From Apiosordaria backusii (lineage: Eukaryota > Ascomycota > Sordariomycetes > Sordariales > Lasiosphaeriaceae): a stretch of DNA of 64,000 nt. This document shows positions 21,854-35,262 of the stretch, piece after piece. The position numbers and the translations under genes are program-made. Position 1 is the first letter of the stretch. The number at the start of each line of letters is the position of its first letter. The DNA is taken from positions 744,001 through 808,000 of the forward strand of contig JAUKTV010000003.1 in NCBI GenBank assembly GCA_030549205.1, in the 5' to 3' direction. The notes beneath the pieces are model-generated. The model saw only the letters and a program-made list of their open reading frames with translations. It had not been told where the DNA came from and ran no database searches.

Positions 21854-24609
21854 AAAGCCAGCATCAATCTGTCCGTCTATTCTTCCGTTTTGTACATACT
21901 TAATCGGTATCTAAACGGGCTCAGCTAGATGGGAGTTTATGTGGTTTTTTTGGTTTAAGAGTTGTTTGTTTGCAAATCTTTTTAGCGAGCGTCTTTTCAC
22001 AAGCATTTGATGTTTTGAAATGTTGGGATGTTGAAAGCTCTGGCTCGCATATGTAATGTTTTTCCTGAAGGGTTGTTAAGGGGCGGTATGAATGTGATGG
22101 GAATGATGGATGGGATTTGATTCAGGAAACTATGTTGAGCGCCTCAGTGTTTCAAGAGGGCGCTGCTGCTGGGTTTGGCTGGGGATCAAATTTGGGTTTT
22201 CCTTTTTGCAGTTTGTTGTCTCTTTTTTCTTGATACCACGGGCCGATGAAAAGGTGCCATAAATACAGATTATTACCACTACCTTGCCTGTTCACCGTTG
22301 CTTATGCCTTGCCTTGCTTATGCTATAACACGATACCTATTGACAAGTTTACAGTTATCCTCGGAGCAGAACTACTCAACAACATCCACCCCAGATAGTT
22401 ATTGACGTTAGCTGATAGCGGGAGCACCCTTTCCCCAGATTCTCTCATTCATCATCAGTTGAGTTGTGTCATCAAACAAGTGTTGCCACCACAACCCAAC
22501 CCCTTCCCGTCCGTGTCTTTGTTCATTGTTTGCTGACGACTTCCTATTTCTTCACTTTTGTACCGCCGTCTGCGCTTCGTTTCCGCACTCACGATATCCG
22601 AATTCATTGTCGAACTTTCGGACTTTAAGATTTTCACAGTATACCATCAGCTATAGTTCACCCGTCACCAGATACCCGTTTGACGTTGACGTAGATGAGC
22701 GTCGTCATCGTGTACTGTAGAACGTCAAGATCTTCCCGGTCAGAAACCGACGGTGAGCAATGAGCATCAAGACGGTGGCACAACTTCTTCCACGTCCTGC
22801 CCGGACCCGTCTACCGTTTTACAGTTTGTTGTTGTTGCAGCCGTCTTGTCACGTTGTGATCTCCGACGTTTGTACCCGTCGCCGTCATCACGTTCGGCAA
22901 GCCCGGAGTCGGAAATAAGAATCGCGATTGAGGGATGCAGTACAACAGACAAACAACTTTTCTCATTTACGCGAGCGATGTAAAGTACAGGTAGGTATGG
23001 TGCAGTACGCAGCAGGTTGAAAAACGGCTAGCTACCTTACCTACCAGGTAGGTAGTGTGTGACAAGAACGTTCTTTTGGAACGCTGCCAACACCACTAAG
23101 CCAGAGCTGAAGAGCTGTACATGATGACAATAGTACCTTACCTACATTGGCCAACGGGGGAAGATGGAGTGGAGGGGTGGCTTGCACTGCCACGACCGCG
23201 AAAAGCTTGAGTTGACATCCTCCGCTAGGCAAGGTGACGAAGCTGTACCTATCTACAGGGGCGACGTCAGGTAAGGAAGTACCTTACGGGATGAGGGTAG
23301 CTATGGAACTTTGTTTGCGGTGTACAAGCGCTCAGAACCACGATCTTACGGCGGCAGCGAGCCGGGGCAAGATTATATTTTGAGGTTGGTCATACGAACG
23401 ATGATGTTGTGTTGTGATCAAGCGCGTGGGTGGTTTGTGTTGCTAGCGGCGGTTCAAACATGAAACGGCTTACCATGAGGAGGAGACTGGCAGGTCGCTA
23501 CCGGGGACCGGCCAAAATTCACGAAAGGAAAAGGAAGAAAATGTCAAGGGTACCAAATTTAGGTAGCATCATGTATCAGTACATGTAATGAACCAAGTTT
23601 CCTTTTGTACAATCAAACTCTCCTCAAGTATACGGTATACAACGGAACTTTGATCGGGCTATGACCTGTTAAAAACAATTTTTTTCACACAGTTGATAAG
23701 TCACAAGAAGTTTGGTCAAACCCACTCTATCTAGAGTCAGGTGTGGCTCTCCCGCCTAGGTATGTAAAACAACTATCGATATTGTATTGGCATAACCTGA
23801 CGGTGCCCATTTTCGAGGAACCTCTCTCCCTCCCTGTCAAGCAGCGTCTAAACTGACCGGTGTCTCACACTCCAATAGAACTAGCAAGTCACTAACTTCC
23901 AGTATGTATCACATTGCAAAGACACAAACAATATAGCCTGACAAACAACCTACTGTACACCTCAAACACCCCCAACAACACACACGCGCCCCTAAAAAGT
24001 AAACCAGCGTTTCTATTCTGATTCAGCTCCAATTTTCACCTTAAATGATCTTGAACAATATTACTTATTTTCCCTTTAATCTACCTACTCCCCCTTAATT
24101 TCATACCAATAACCCCTACAAATATGTAATAATGCAAGGCAAAGACAAAAAGCCATTGCACTCCCCATTTCCTACTTCCCTCAGACCAAAAATTCAATAC
24201 ACCACCACGCTGTCCAGTCCATGTAAAACCCTTCCTCCCTAAATATGGGGACTTTTCATCCCTCCACTCACAAAGATCTCTTCAACGTAAAGCATACAAT
24301 CGCTTCCTCATCCTCATGTAACAACTGACATAGTGATATCATACATTATATATGCACCAAAACGTGAGGTGAACCCGAAAGCCAAAAACAAATAAACCGC
24401 ATTAGAATGCCAACCTCAACCCAACTCAAGAAAGGATTCCATTCAGGCCATTTCATCGGTGGGCCAAACCGTACAAAACCACACAAACGCCGAGAGTATC
24501 ATGCCACATTACCTAGCCTTGCCCAGTCAAGTCCATTACCATTGCTATTCACCGCTCCAAAAAACTGCAAAAAAAAGCATTGTCAAGACGTTACCACCTT
24601 CCTATATAT
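21854..24609. other. intergenic, no gene recognised
   Basis: This is the 3' flank of the permease and of the convergent demethylase gene. It holds several clusters of ACCTACC/GGTAGGT words near 22,990-23,060 and 23,260-23,300. No open frame has family resemblance. Confidence 0.5.
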
Positions 24610-27600
24610 TCAGAAGCCCATCTGCTGACTGGCTCGCCGCAGGGTTTGCATTATCCTTCTTGTCAGTTCTTGAGAAGAGTCTCCGTCCGGCGTTGCCGGT
24701 GGTGGATAAGCCATAGCTGCTGACTGTTGTCCCGGTTGCTGGGGAGTGGACATTTGCTGATGGTATGGTAGGACTTGTGTCGTCGGGCTTGGTGTCGTGG
24801 CCATGACCATGGGGTCTGAGCCTGGCCTCCATCCATGTTCGGGGCCTGGGGCAGCTTGTGGCTCTGGATAGGAGTAGCTTTGCATCGTCGACATTCCAGA
24901 TGATCCAGATGGTGGATATTGGGGCTGTGACATGGGCATGGTCTGCTGAGAGACTGCCTGCTCCGGAGGCTTGCTAAGGGGTGACGACTTTTGCCCATTT
25001 GCGCCCGAATTCAGGTTCATTTGCCTGACATATGGCGGCAGTGGGATCGGGCTATGACTCTGCTTTGTGAAAACAGGCTTTGGGAGTGGAGGGGCTGGGT
25101 TTGTTGTTCGTGATGGCTGGGGGATGGGAACTGGGGTTGATACTTGGGGGGCGACAGACCAGACCTGTTGGTTAGTCTGACCACTCCCATTTTGCTGTGG
25201 TGGCTGTTGCTGCAACGACGCCCCATATTGTGGGTTGATGGCAGGGTGCAGAGGAGCTGATCCAGGCTGCTTCATCTCGCAAGTCGACGAGCTTGCGGGT
25301 GTCGTGGGCACGGAGAAACCCTGGTGTTGCTGGTAGGGCGACACAGGCGACGGCGAGAAGCTCGTTCTCAGATTCTCAAAAGTAAAAGGCGATTGTTGAC
25401 TGCTGCCAGAGTCGGGACGAGGAAGGATCTGCGCATAGGGAGATGAGTAGCCAGCCTGTGGTCGACCGCCAGGCCCAGGTGATGGGGTGGCATGTGGCTG
25501 CAGGCTCTTGGTCTGCTGCAGTGGTGGAAGTGTTCTCGCTGGCGCTTTCTTCTTGCCTCCGTTTAACGCTTGTTGAGCCTGGATCAAGAAGGCACGGTGA
25601 TTGCGTTCGTAGCCGTTGACAAAGCCCCCGCCAGGTCCATAAGGGGTTTGGTATCTGACCGAATCCCTGTGGCAGATATTAGTACCCCTGACAGAAGCAG
25701 TGCAAGAGACAAGCGAAACGTACCTATTATGGTGAACTTGGAAAAACGCGTACTTTTGGTACGCATGAATCTGCGGCTGTCCCTCTCCAGGACCCGAAGG
25801 CTTCGTCGCCAAAGTCATGGGCGGCCTGTCTGCCGCAGATTGAGGCCAGTCTCTAGGAGGCTGAGAGTGATGCCCTGATTTCATGTGAGCGGGGGGCCAG
25901 GTCAAGCCAGGAAGCTGCGGGAATCCATTACTACCTCCGACGGGCGCGAAACGTTCCGACGAATATGATGCCGACGAGCTCTTTTTCCGGGATTCCTCTA
26001 GGGGCGGTTGGTAGTGCTTGACTTGAAGCCGCGGTAGAGGTTGTGGCTGCTGCTGGGGAGGGGGTGGAGGAGCAGGCTGAAGCTGGAAGACTTGTTGCTG
26101 GAATGTAGGTTGCGGTGGAGGAGGCATTGGATGCCGTGGTACAGGCACAGGCGCAGGCGCAGGTTGGATGGGCTGCTGGTAATGCATCTGGTGGGGCTGG
26201 ATGTATTGGTGCTGCTGCTGCTGCTGCTGCTGCTGCGGCTGGTGGTGGTAGTGCATGTGGTGGTGCGGCATCTGCGAGAAAGGCGACGGCGGCGGAGCTG
26301 GCTTAAGCGCAAATTTGTGCGGCATAAACTGCACCGACTGCGGCAGTGACTCGATAGAGTTCTTCGGTTTGTATGTGTAGGGCTTTGACTGCTTCGGCGC
26401 CAGTGGTCCCAGCGATGTCCCGTTGTGTGAAATGGTGGGAAGCGAGCCAGCGAAGGGAACCTGGCCTGGGTATGCCGCTGAGTATGTCCTCTTTGGTTGT
26501 TGAGGGAGCAAAGGCACTGGAACCACCGATACTGGCTTGGGGATCGAGTCCAGGAAGTTGCTCTTGAGATTGTGCTGTGGCCTGGCCAGGTTTTCCGTGT
26601 ACTGAGCCTTCGCTTCTGTTGACGTTTTCCCGAGGTAATGCCAAACCTGGTTCTCTTTGGTGAAATCAATCTTGACCTGTTGGCTGTTCTTGATGGGATC
26701 GCTGGTGTGGAACTCGGCCCATACAAGACCAGCGCCAAACTCGTCGTTCTTTCGTGGTACCTCGTCGACGGCGCGTTTGGCATTGATTTCCTGCTTCGCT
26801 TTTCTGCACGTCGGCATCGGGATCGCATTGGCCGAGGCCTTGGGCAAACGATAGTCGGCGGGGTCGGGCAACAGCAGCCACTTCCATTCAACCTCAACTC
26901 GGTCGCTGCTAAATGTTAGTCTAGTCCTATCACGCCTCGCGCCATGGCTGACATACCCATTCGGAATGACATCAAGAAGCAGCATCTCTTCATCAAGACG
27001 GTTCTCCACCACCACACCAGCAAATATCTCGCCTCGGAAATACTGCAGCTGGCATATGTCGTTCTTCTTGAGTGCGGCTGCCACCTTCCGCACTCTCGGG
27101 TCATCCTCCAAGACACCACCCTGGGTTTTCCTGTCTCGCTTGGTTCGGTGGAAACGGCAGCTAAACTCAAACGCCTGTTCTTTGTACTCAGTCCCATCTT
27201 CACCAAACACCGGCACTTCGGACTCCTCCACAAACACTCCCGCAGCTGCTGCGCAGGTCGCGTGATACGATCTGTGGCATTTCTTCTGAGAGCACTGGAA
27301 GCAAGCACCCTTCTTGGAACGGCAGTACAAGCACTTGAGCTCCAGGCGGTCCTTGTCGATGCCTCCAATATTGGCAACAAGTTCTTGCCCGTCGACCTCT
27401 TCGATGTAGGTCTCTGGCAGATAAAGCGCACACATGCGGTGTGCTTTGCGACCATCGTCGGTTGACATGATCTCGGCCCCAGGGATGTCGTTGGGACAAA
27501 GACAGCACGGGGATTCGACGTGGGGCCTGACGCGCACGCGCACCTTCTTGGCTCTTCTCTCCGACCGATCCTTTTCGTTTGCCGGCCGCTTTCGTTTTCT

Positions 27601-29522
27601 CCCTGGCCCTCTGACCCGTACACCATGACTGTGAGGGGGACTTGGTAGACCAAGGTTGATTTCGATATCATCTTCATCGTCCTCATCATCCTCGTCCTCG
27701 TCTTCCGTCTCTTCGTATTCTGTTTCTTCGCCTCGAAGCTTCCGCTCAATCTCATAGACATCTACCCAAACGCTATCCTGTGCCTGAGCACACTGACATC
27801 GTTTCGCAATCTTGCCCATTGGCAGCCAGCTGTCCAAGGCAAAATTGACGGCCTCGGCGCAGTTGTACCCCAAGTTGTATCCAGAATGATAACCATAGGG
27901 GTACGTCACCACAAACTCGCCGGGGTACGAAACACACTTGTTGACGGTGATATTGTAATGCTGCTTGAGGTGTGCCGGGGAAATCAAAAAGCCCTTGTGC
28001 CTGAGAAACTGGTCGCAAGCTTTGGCGTCTGTTGGCCAGATGTTTTTCATGGCTGCTTCGAATCGTCGGGCATCGGCCTGTGAAATACTGTACCACTGCT
28101 TCGGTGCGCCGAAATGCAAGTAGTTGATGCTGTAAAGATCCACATCCTCCAAATGCCACGCAAAGGTTGCCTTCCACATGCCGAGATACAAATACGCAGT
28201 ATTGACTCCAGGAACCTTAGTGCCGAGAACGTCGAGCAGGTTGGGGAGCTTGTTCAAGTTCCAGCGCTTGACATCCTCGCTGAACAAAGTGCCCAAGAGA
28301 TCGGCACCGTACAGCGGAGAGGCATACGTGAGTGTCTTCCAGTATATCCTTTCCAACTCCTCGCAGCGTTCCGGTGTGAACTCGGATACATCCATCCGAT
28401 AATCCCAGTCCTTGAACGCGGCCTCGTCAATCATGGCTGAACCCTCCCGGCGAACGTATTTTCGTCGGGCAGACACGGATTGCATCTTTGGTTTCGATTG
28501 TCTGGAAAAGCCCATTCTTCCTGGCGCTGGGGTGCCATCTTCTTCGTCGCACTGCTCCTCCTCTTTGACCCCTGGATCCTGCTCGACCGACTCCACGACT
28601 TCCTCTTTTTCAGGCGCTGGGGATACGGGCGTCATTGGCCGCTCCTCCTCATCCTCAGCTGGCTCATTCTTCGCGTTCCTTGCTGAGGCGCGTGTGGCTC
28701 TGCCTCCTCTACCTCGCTTTTTTGCCGGAGCGGGAGCTGGCTTGGGAGTGCCTGAATTAGCAGCTGCGCGTGACCGGGTCGATGGCTTCTTGTCGGCATT
28801 GACACGGCGCTCGCCTCGTCTCGCGGGTGGCTGATGTTCGCTTTGCTCGCAGAGCTGTCTCCATTGCGGCAAATTGTATGATCGCTGGTGAAGGATGTTG
28901 ACTTGTCTGTACGTGCCATTGGATCCCATGATCTCCTGTTTGATCGGTTCGCGCACCCGGACCTGCTTCACCATGTCATCTAATGGAGGAAGCGAATCCT
29001 TCCATTCCTGAGGCGGAATGATTTTGATAATTCCAGACTTCATGCCGTACTTGTCGACTTTGGTCATCTAGTAATTCGCGGTTAGCCATGAGCTGAGGGG
29101 ATGGGTTAGGTGAAGAAGGAAGAGCGGCGTACGAAGACTTTGAAGTCCTGGAATTGCTTCATTGTTGGCTTGAACACTGGAACGGTGCCAGACCAGTGAT
29201 CAGGGAGGACCTCTCCAATGTCTTCTTCCTCCTCAACCACTGGCTTTGGTGGTGTCTCCTTTTCATTTTGTTGAGTTTCGTTTGCAGGAGCTGGCTCCAA
29301 TTGGATTTCGTCTTCGATCGCGCCCTCGAGTTTGCCATCGAGCTTGTCGGCGACCTCGTCAATGTCGCTCAGCTCCGAGTCGCTCCCGTCGAGGGTCATG
29401 GCATTGTTGCTGTCGGGGGGCGAATTTAGACCAAGGGGCTTTGAGCTGTCGACGACGGGCGGATCGACGTCCATGACAATCGTAGGCTCAAACGCCGGAG
29501 CGCCAATCGCTTCGAGTGACAT
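24610..29522 (-). CDS. JmjN/JmjC histone lysine demethylase, KDM4 type
   Basis: Exon 1 is 29522-29133 and the rest starts at 29067; two small frame-preserving introns are likely at 26956-26906 (or 26909) and 25723-25667. The product is about 1580 residues. JmjN is at about 113-160 (VPVFKPTMKQFQDFKVF continuing after the intron). The JmjC domain has the Fe(II) ligands in FAWHLEDVD (His435, Glu437) and YHSGYNLGYNCAEAVNFA (His524), so it should be active. An extended PHD zinc module follows at about 650-760 (CCLCPNDIPG, CLYCRSKKGACFQC). The C-terminal half is Pro/Gln-rich and disordered, with a CAG-type run near 26,210. KDM4 enzymes remove methyl groups from H3K9 and H3K36. The ATG at 29522 is the first in-frame ATG. 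Confidence 0.95.
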
Positions 29523-31261
29523 CGTTGCTGAAGGCGCTACATGCGTCCTATTTTTCTTGCTTTTTCCCCCTCTCGCGATATGACGATTCGCTGCGGAGAA
29601 TGCAATGAAGAGTGGGCCAAAGATGTCGGTTTGGTGTCGCTTCACTCAGAGAGTGGTTTGAGCAGTGATGCGCCTAGGCGCCAACAAGTGCCGAATCGAA
29701 GAATGGCAGATGCAGGGCCGGGATGGTTCTCTTGGGAGGTTCGTGGTTTCGGAGGGGGTTGGGGGAGACGGGAAACTCTGGGTTGCTTGCTGAATGGGTC
29801 GATTTGGAGTGAATCTGGGCTGATGGATCAAGGGAAAAAATGGGCGATAACCGAATGGGAAAGGCGCTGAGCACGCCCTGCACAGCGAGCGCTTGGTTGG
29901 TTACAGCGGGCTTTGCAGTGGTTGCGATGACTGAGAGTGACCGAGCGCAGGCCGCTAGGGAATTGCTCTCGTATGACTTTCAGTTCACTTCAGTTCTGGA
30001 GGACGCAAAGCAACAGCCGGGAAACTGTCTTGTGGTTTTGGGGTCCAGACAGAAAAATGCCTTTCTGGATGTTCCAGCAAAAAAAGAATAGCTGATGGGC
30101 AATTCTGTGCAACTCGAGTCGGAGGTTGGGTGTCTGTCCCAATGCGATTTGTGTTTGCCTGGGTGCCTGGGTTGAGAGAAGCAAGCGCCATGCCTCAAGG
30201 CTAGACTCGATCAGGTAAGCCAAGACTTTGAATTGTGCCTCAGCTCTCCACGTGATTGGATAGCCCTGGATCGAAGCCCCGGTTTAACTGCGGAAAAACT
30301 CTTTGTTCTAAACAACGTCATGGCGACGTGCAAGAACTGTCAAAATCAGAATTGCCACCATCTGGACTGAACTGCTTTTCATTTTCGGAGCTTCGGCCCC
30401 TCAAGCTGGAGCTTTTTAACAAGCTTTTCTAGGAGACTTGTGGAAATATTGGCGACTCCATTCCAACTATTTCTTATCCATTGGCTGAGATCTGTCTAGG
30501 GATGAATAGATCCATCTCCACAACCTCGTGCTGCGTTCCATGCAGTAGCACCCTATGACTTGCAGCCTAGCCTCACTTGGCTCAGGTACAAATCAGATCC
30601 TAGCTAGCTATGAGCTACTTTTGTGTAGATATCTCCAGAAGGGCCGGGACCTTCAACAATGGCAAAAGCTCTAGGCAGCGTGAATGTCGTGAAGTAATTG
30701 TGTTTGGAACTGTGCGCCAGCGATCTTGGATGGTGTGGTGATGTTACAAGTCGCAGATGCGAATCTGAAGACATTTGAGTGAGGTGGTGCTAGCTTCTCG
30801 AAGCTCCTCCAGTCACATCTGTAAGTGATGGTGACAGCAAATCGGGTTACATGGAGATTAGATTAGATCAAAATCAGGCACGCAAAGACCCAGGCATGGT
30901 GCGGATCGATCCATCCATTCACAGATGAGCCGCAGGGGTTCTCCATCACCGGCCGGCTGTTGACCGACTGGTCGGGAGAGAGGGGCGCCCCTGACCGCCT
31001 TGACCTTTGTTGATCTCCGTCAGCGTCCACGGCATCCCACCCACCTGACTGGAGCCCTTTTCAACGAGTGTGTGAACCCTCACGGCGGGCTCGAAAGCTA
31101 CCTACCAAGTTGTTTCTGCTTACGTAGAAAGGATGGTAAACTCATCATCATAAATTCCTCATTCATTATGTATCAAAAACCATTACAAGCCAACTACCAA
31201 GACGAATTTGCAACATTAGAAGGCATTGGCGTAGAATTCCCTTCCCACCTCTAAAGGATTA
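29523..31261. other. intergenic, demethylase promoter side
   Basis: No gene is recognised. The segment next to 29,522 is the demethylase promoter. The remainder shows only short unsupported open frames. Confidence 0.5.
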
Positions 31262-33343
31262 TCATGTAGCCGCCACCAAGTGCCCCGCACCGAGCCCAAT
31301 CACCTCAAAAGTAACGAGGATGAGATCAACAGCCAACCAAGCAATTCCTGTGGTAACACATGTGTTAGCAAACCAATGAACACCTCACAAGCACAAGCAG
31401 GAGAAACACATACCCGTATAAACAACCAACTTGGTCACAACCTCCACATCATACCTCACTCTCGGCTTCACCAGCTTCGAGAAAACCTCCCTCTCCCCCA
31501 ACTCATCCTCCGTACCCAGATACATCTCCTCCCCAGTAACCGCATCAGTCTCATTCGCAACCACCACCGTCCCCGTCCCCATCATTCTCTCAAACTCCGC
31601 CAGCCTCCCATTCTGCTGCTGCACCCCGGAGCTCTTCCCCCCATCCTCGAAAACATCTACTCCATCCTCCCCCTTATTCACGCTCTCCCTAAGAGACGCC
31701 AAACTCCCCTTGCTCTTCACCCCGCCATTCTCACTACCAAGCGACTCTCTCCTCCTCCTCTCCCGATACGCCAACGTCTCATACGCATCCGCCGCACTCT
31801 GCGGCCCAATACTCACGCTCCTACCGCGGCCCGGGCCACGAATACTCCTCATCACCTTTGGCAGATCCGATACATTCGGAATCAGATTATCATCCCTCAC
31901 ATGCAGCGGTACATCCTTGTACTCGCTCGCCGGCACAAAGAACCTTCTCGGCAAGGACATACCCACCCGTTCTAGTAACCTGTACAAATGAGGTAAAAAT
32001 CTCAGCATGGCTGGTTTCATCGCCTCTCTCCAGGCAAAGATCATCAATACTCCAAAGATGACACGCGCAATGGACATTGTCCAGCCCATGGCTCCCAGGG
32101 AGAACGATGCGTCTGGTCCGTTGTAAATAGTAGCATAAGGGGAATACCGTGCGAACCGCCACATGCCGCACTCTAAACCAATCATCACACCGGCAAAAGC
32201 CACGCTGTCGTCGAAGCAAGGGCAGTCGTCTGCCGGTTCGGGGTGGACCCTCACAAGCACAAGGATGATAAGCGCTATGATCAAGGGCGCGGCGTAGTTG
32301 GAGGAATACATCCACTCCTCTACCGCAGGGGCATAGTAGAACTCAACCAGGGAGATGGCAGTTCCCATGATGGACCCGATGATGACGTCGATGAAGCCGT
32401 GCATGCCGCAGTAGAGACGACCGATGACGATGGACAGAGCATAGAAGTAAGCGAGGGCCTCGAGGGCGATGGTAGTGGTGGGGGAATAGATATTGTGCTC
32501 GCTTCGCAACATGAGGATAGCGTAGACGGTGACAGAGACTGCGTTGGCAGAGTGGGTGGACGGGAAACCGTACTCAAGGGCTGCGGAACCGGACATGGTG
32601 ATGCGCTGGAGGGGTGGGGAGAGCGGACGTGGGAGGGAGCACATGTCTTTGATAAAGCCGGTGAAGAAGACGCCTTCGGCGAGGATGTGAACGAGTCTGG
32701 GGGTAACAGTTAGCCATAGTCTTCCCTTGTCTGCGTGATCGTGGTGGTGGTTTTATACCCCTTTCCAAAGCCCCTAAACCCACACCAAAAGAGAATTGGC
32801 AGCCCAATCATGAAGAATGTATGTGTCCCGAGGTTGGCTGTGATCGCAAAGTAGCTATCGAGCGCTGGTGTTCGTACAGCATTTTGGAAAGCGGCGAGGT
32901 AGGGCGTCTCCCACCGCACGAGCGGCAAGAGGTATTGTCGCAAAGAGTATCGCCATTTTGGAAGCGCTCGCCGGTCTACGTATTACACATGTTAGCATCC
33001 ATGAATTCCAAGACTATCGAATTCGAGAGGCTGCCGCTGTGTCACCGGGAGGGTAGAGAGCATGGCGGAGAGACAGGCGGGGTCAACCGTCCGGCCCGTT
33101 CCATCTCCAGGCCCTCAAGGTGCATTGTGTCGCGTCGCAACAAAGATGTCCTTTTTCCTCCCCACTGTCCCGAAGGCGAGGACAATCGGGCGCTTCGGCG
33201 GAAGACATACAATGGTGTAAACTCCTCAATCCAGCATCCACCACCACATCTTTCGACTTCTCGTCACCACCGGTAGGTAGCGGGGCAATAGCAGTGACTG
33301 GGAGCTCTGAGCCGGAGCTCGAGCTGTTCGCGGGTTTACTCAT
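31262..33343 (-). CDS. sphingoid-base-1-phosphate phosphatase (Lcb3/Ysr2-like)
   Basis: Four exons (33343-33211, 32975-32759, 32696-31414, 31347-31262) give 572 residues. The enzyme dephosphorylates long-chain base phosphates in the ER membrane during sphingolipid metabolism. The three PAP2 motifs are present: KDMCSLPRP (K-x6-RP), FPSTHSAN, and GRLYCGMHGFID (R-x5-H-x3-D). Several hydrophobic helices surround them. The RRALPKWRYSLRQYLLPLVRWETPY segment across exons 1-2 is typical of the family. A Ser/Arg-rich soluble loop lies between the catalytic half and the last helices. The last exon encodes only a final membrane helix (IAWLAVDLILVTFEVIGLG); its GTATGT donor and CACAG acceptor restore the frame. 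Confidence 0.93.
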
Positions 33344-33873
33344 AGAAACGGTTCGTCGTCGCCGGCGTCATCAATTCGTTATCGCTCGCAGTGTCAGTGT
33401 TTGGCGGATTTCTTGTTTCGCTGTTTCTACATCGAGGACAACCGAGGTCCTGAAAAGTGTCGCGACACCTCGGAGAATGTCAAAGTCAAAAAACGCCCAC
33501 CCAGTCCGCAGGTCAGTTTGCGTCGCAGCGAGGGTAAAAAAAAGAGGAGACTCGATTTGTTCCTCTCCGTCTTCTCCAACAAAGTTGTCTGCCTCTCCCC
33601 TGGATCCCTCCTCTTGGCAGCCCCTAAATTTACTTTGCAGTTCGTCACTGTGAGACCAATACAAGGCGTTCAATTACAGGTTCCGTGGTCGTGTGCTGCC
33701 GCCGGCGGAATGCGACATTTTGGCCAACCGTCTGCCAAATCACAAGCTTACGTAACTTTGACCCCTGTATTACAATTCACGCGTATCAAAGCGTAAATTA
33801 CACACTCCAATTACATCACTCTCTCACTCAAACCTCAACTCACCTCTCACCATCAACCTCACCAAACCCAAAA
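33344..33873. promoter_or_regulatory. divergent promoter region, Lcb3-like and SDR genes
   Basis: The 530 bases separate two divergently transcribed start codons, so they must hold both promoters. No specific element is assigned with confidence. The 60 bases before 33,874 are rich in C, A and T, as common in fungal 5' untranslated regions. Confidence 0.5.
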
Positions 33874-35231
33874 ATGTCCGTCCAATACCCCCTCAAAGGC
33901 AAAACCGCCCTCATAACCGGCGCGTCCTCAGGCATAGGCCACGCAATAGCCAAACGCTTCGCCCAAGAAGGCGCCAAAGTCATCCTCGCCTCCCGCAAAG
34001 CCGGCCTCAAGCCCAAGTTCGACCGCCGCCTCTTGCTTGGCTTCAACAATCCCACCCATCACGTACCTTACCACATGAACATCACCATAAAAGAGCACTG
34101 GGAGACCCTTTTGAAACATCACGTAAATCCCCCCCCTTTCTCACATAGTCCCCCCATATTCCAATCTGATATCTGACCTGCGTCTACAGCCCAAAATCGA
34201 CATCCTAGTCAACTCAGCCGGCATCCCCCAAAAGCAACTCCTCCTCCGCGCCGGCAAGCACGAAATCGACGAGCTCCTCTCCACCAACCTCCTCGGCACC
34301 ATCCTCGGCTGCAAATACATCGGCAAATCTATGATCGCCAACGCCACCTCCGCCAGATCCAAGGCCAAGGCCGCAGCAAAGAGGCACTGGGATGAGAAGC
34401 TTGCCTCTTCCTCCTCCTCCTCCTCCTCCTCCTCCTCTCAGCCATCATCATCATCCCCCCAAAAAATCCAAGAAATAGACATCACCACCGAGCAAGCCGA
34501 AATCCCCTCAGATCAACAAGTTTCAGAAGAAGAGGAGGCCGAGGACGAGGACATGAAACCAATCACCCATGACCCCCCAGAGCTCCACCCAGGATCTTTC
34601 AGATCCGGCTCTCAAGGGGTGATAATCAACATATCTTCTCTGCTTGCGCTCAAGGCAATCCCAGGGAGCGCGGTCTACGCTGCTACCAAAGCAGGTGTGC
34701 TAGGGTTGACAAACAGTTTGGCCATGGAGTACGGGCAGTCCGGGGTGAGGGTGAACGCCATCGTGCCAGGGTATATTTACACGCCCATGACTCAAAGTAT
34801 GTTCAGTTTTGATATCTTGTCTATTCCTTGTAAAAGAGCTATGTCCTTCCGGCTGCTATGTTTGGTTACAGAACTCCACAAGCCATTCCCGAAGCAAAAG
34901 AGATTATCCCGTTCCTTTTTGCCCTTGTCCCTTTTCCGTATTCCCCTATTCTTCGCCAGGCCAAATCTTTGCAAAAAAAAGAGAAAGCAAACCACCCGAA
35001 ACCACCCTCTGATACACACCAGAACACATACATGAATATGTCTAATCCTATATTCACACACCTGCTGACTTTTTCCGCCCAGATATCGCCAACTATGATA
35101 AATTAATAAACTCCATCCCCCTCCAACGCTTCGGCACGCCAGACGAAGTCGCCGACGCCGCCTCCTTCCTCGCCAAAAACCAGTATGCGAATAACTGCAT
35201 CTTGAATCTTGATGGCGGGCTCAGCGCATGA
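33874..35231 (+). CDS. short-chain dehydrogenase/reductase, oxoacyl-ACP reductase-like
   Basis: Three exons (33874-34122, 34190-34796, 35083-35231) encode 334 residues. The Rossmann motif TGASSGIG is at 16-23, NSAG at 91-94, the catalytic Ser in NISS near 233, and Tyr246/Lys250 in VYAATKAG. The C-terminal end RFGTPDEVADAASFLA and LNLDGG is typical of 3-oxoacyl-ACP reductases (yeast Oar1 type). The real substrate is not certain. Unusual is an insertion of about 90 residues (134-222) between the helix after NSAG and the catalytic Ser, containing a run of 11 serines and a highly acidic stretch. The second intron is long (286 bases). The stop lies 31 bases from the stop of convergent UBA2. Confidence 0.88.
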
Positions 35232-35262
35232 ACTCTCCTCATTTTCAAAGGAGAGAAATTAA

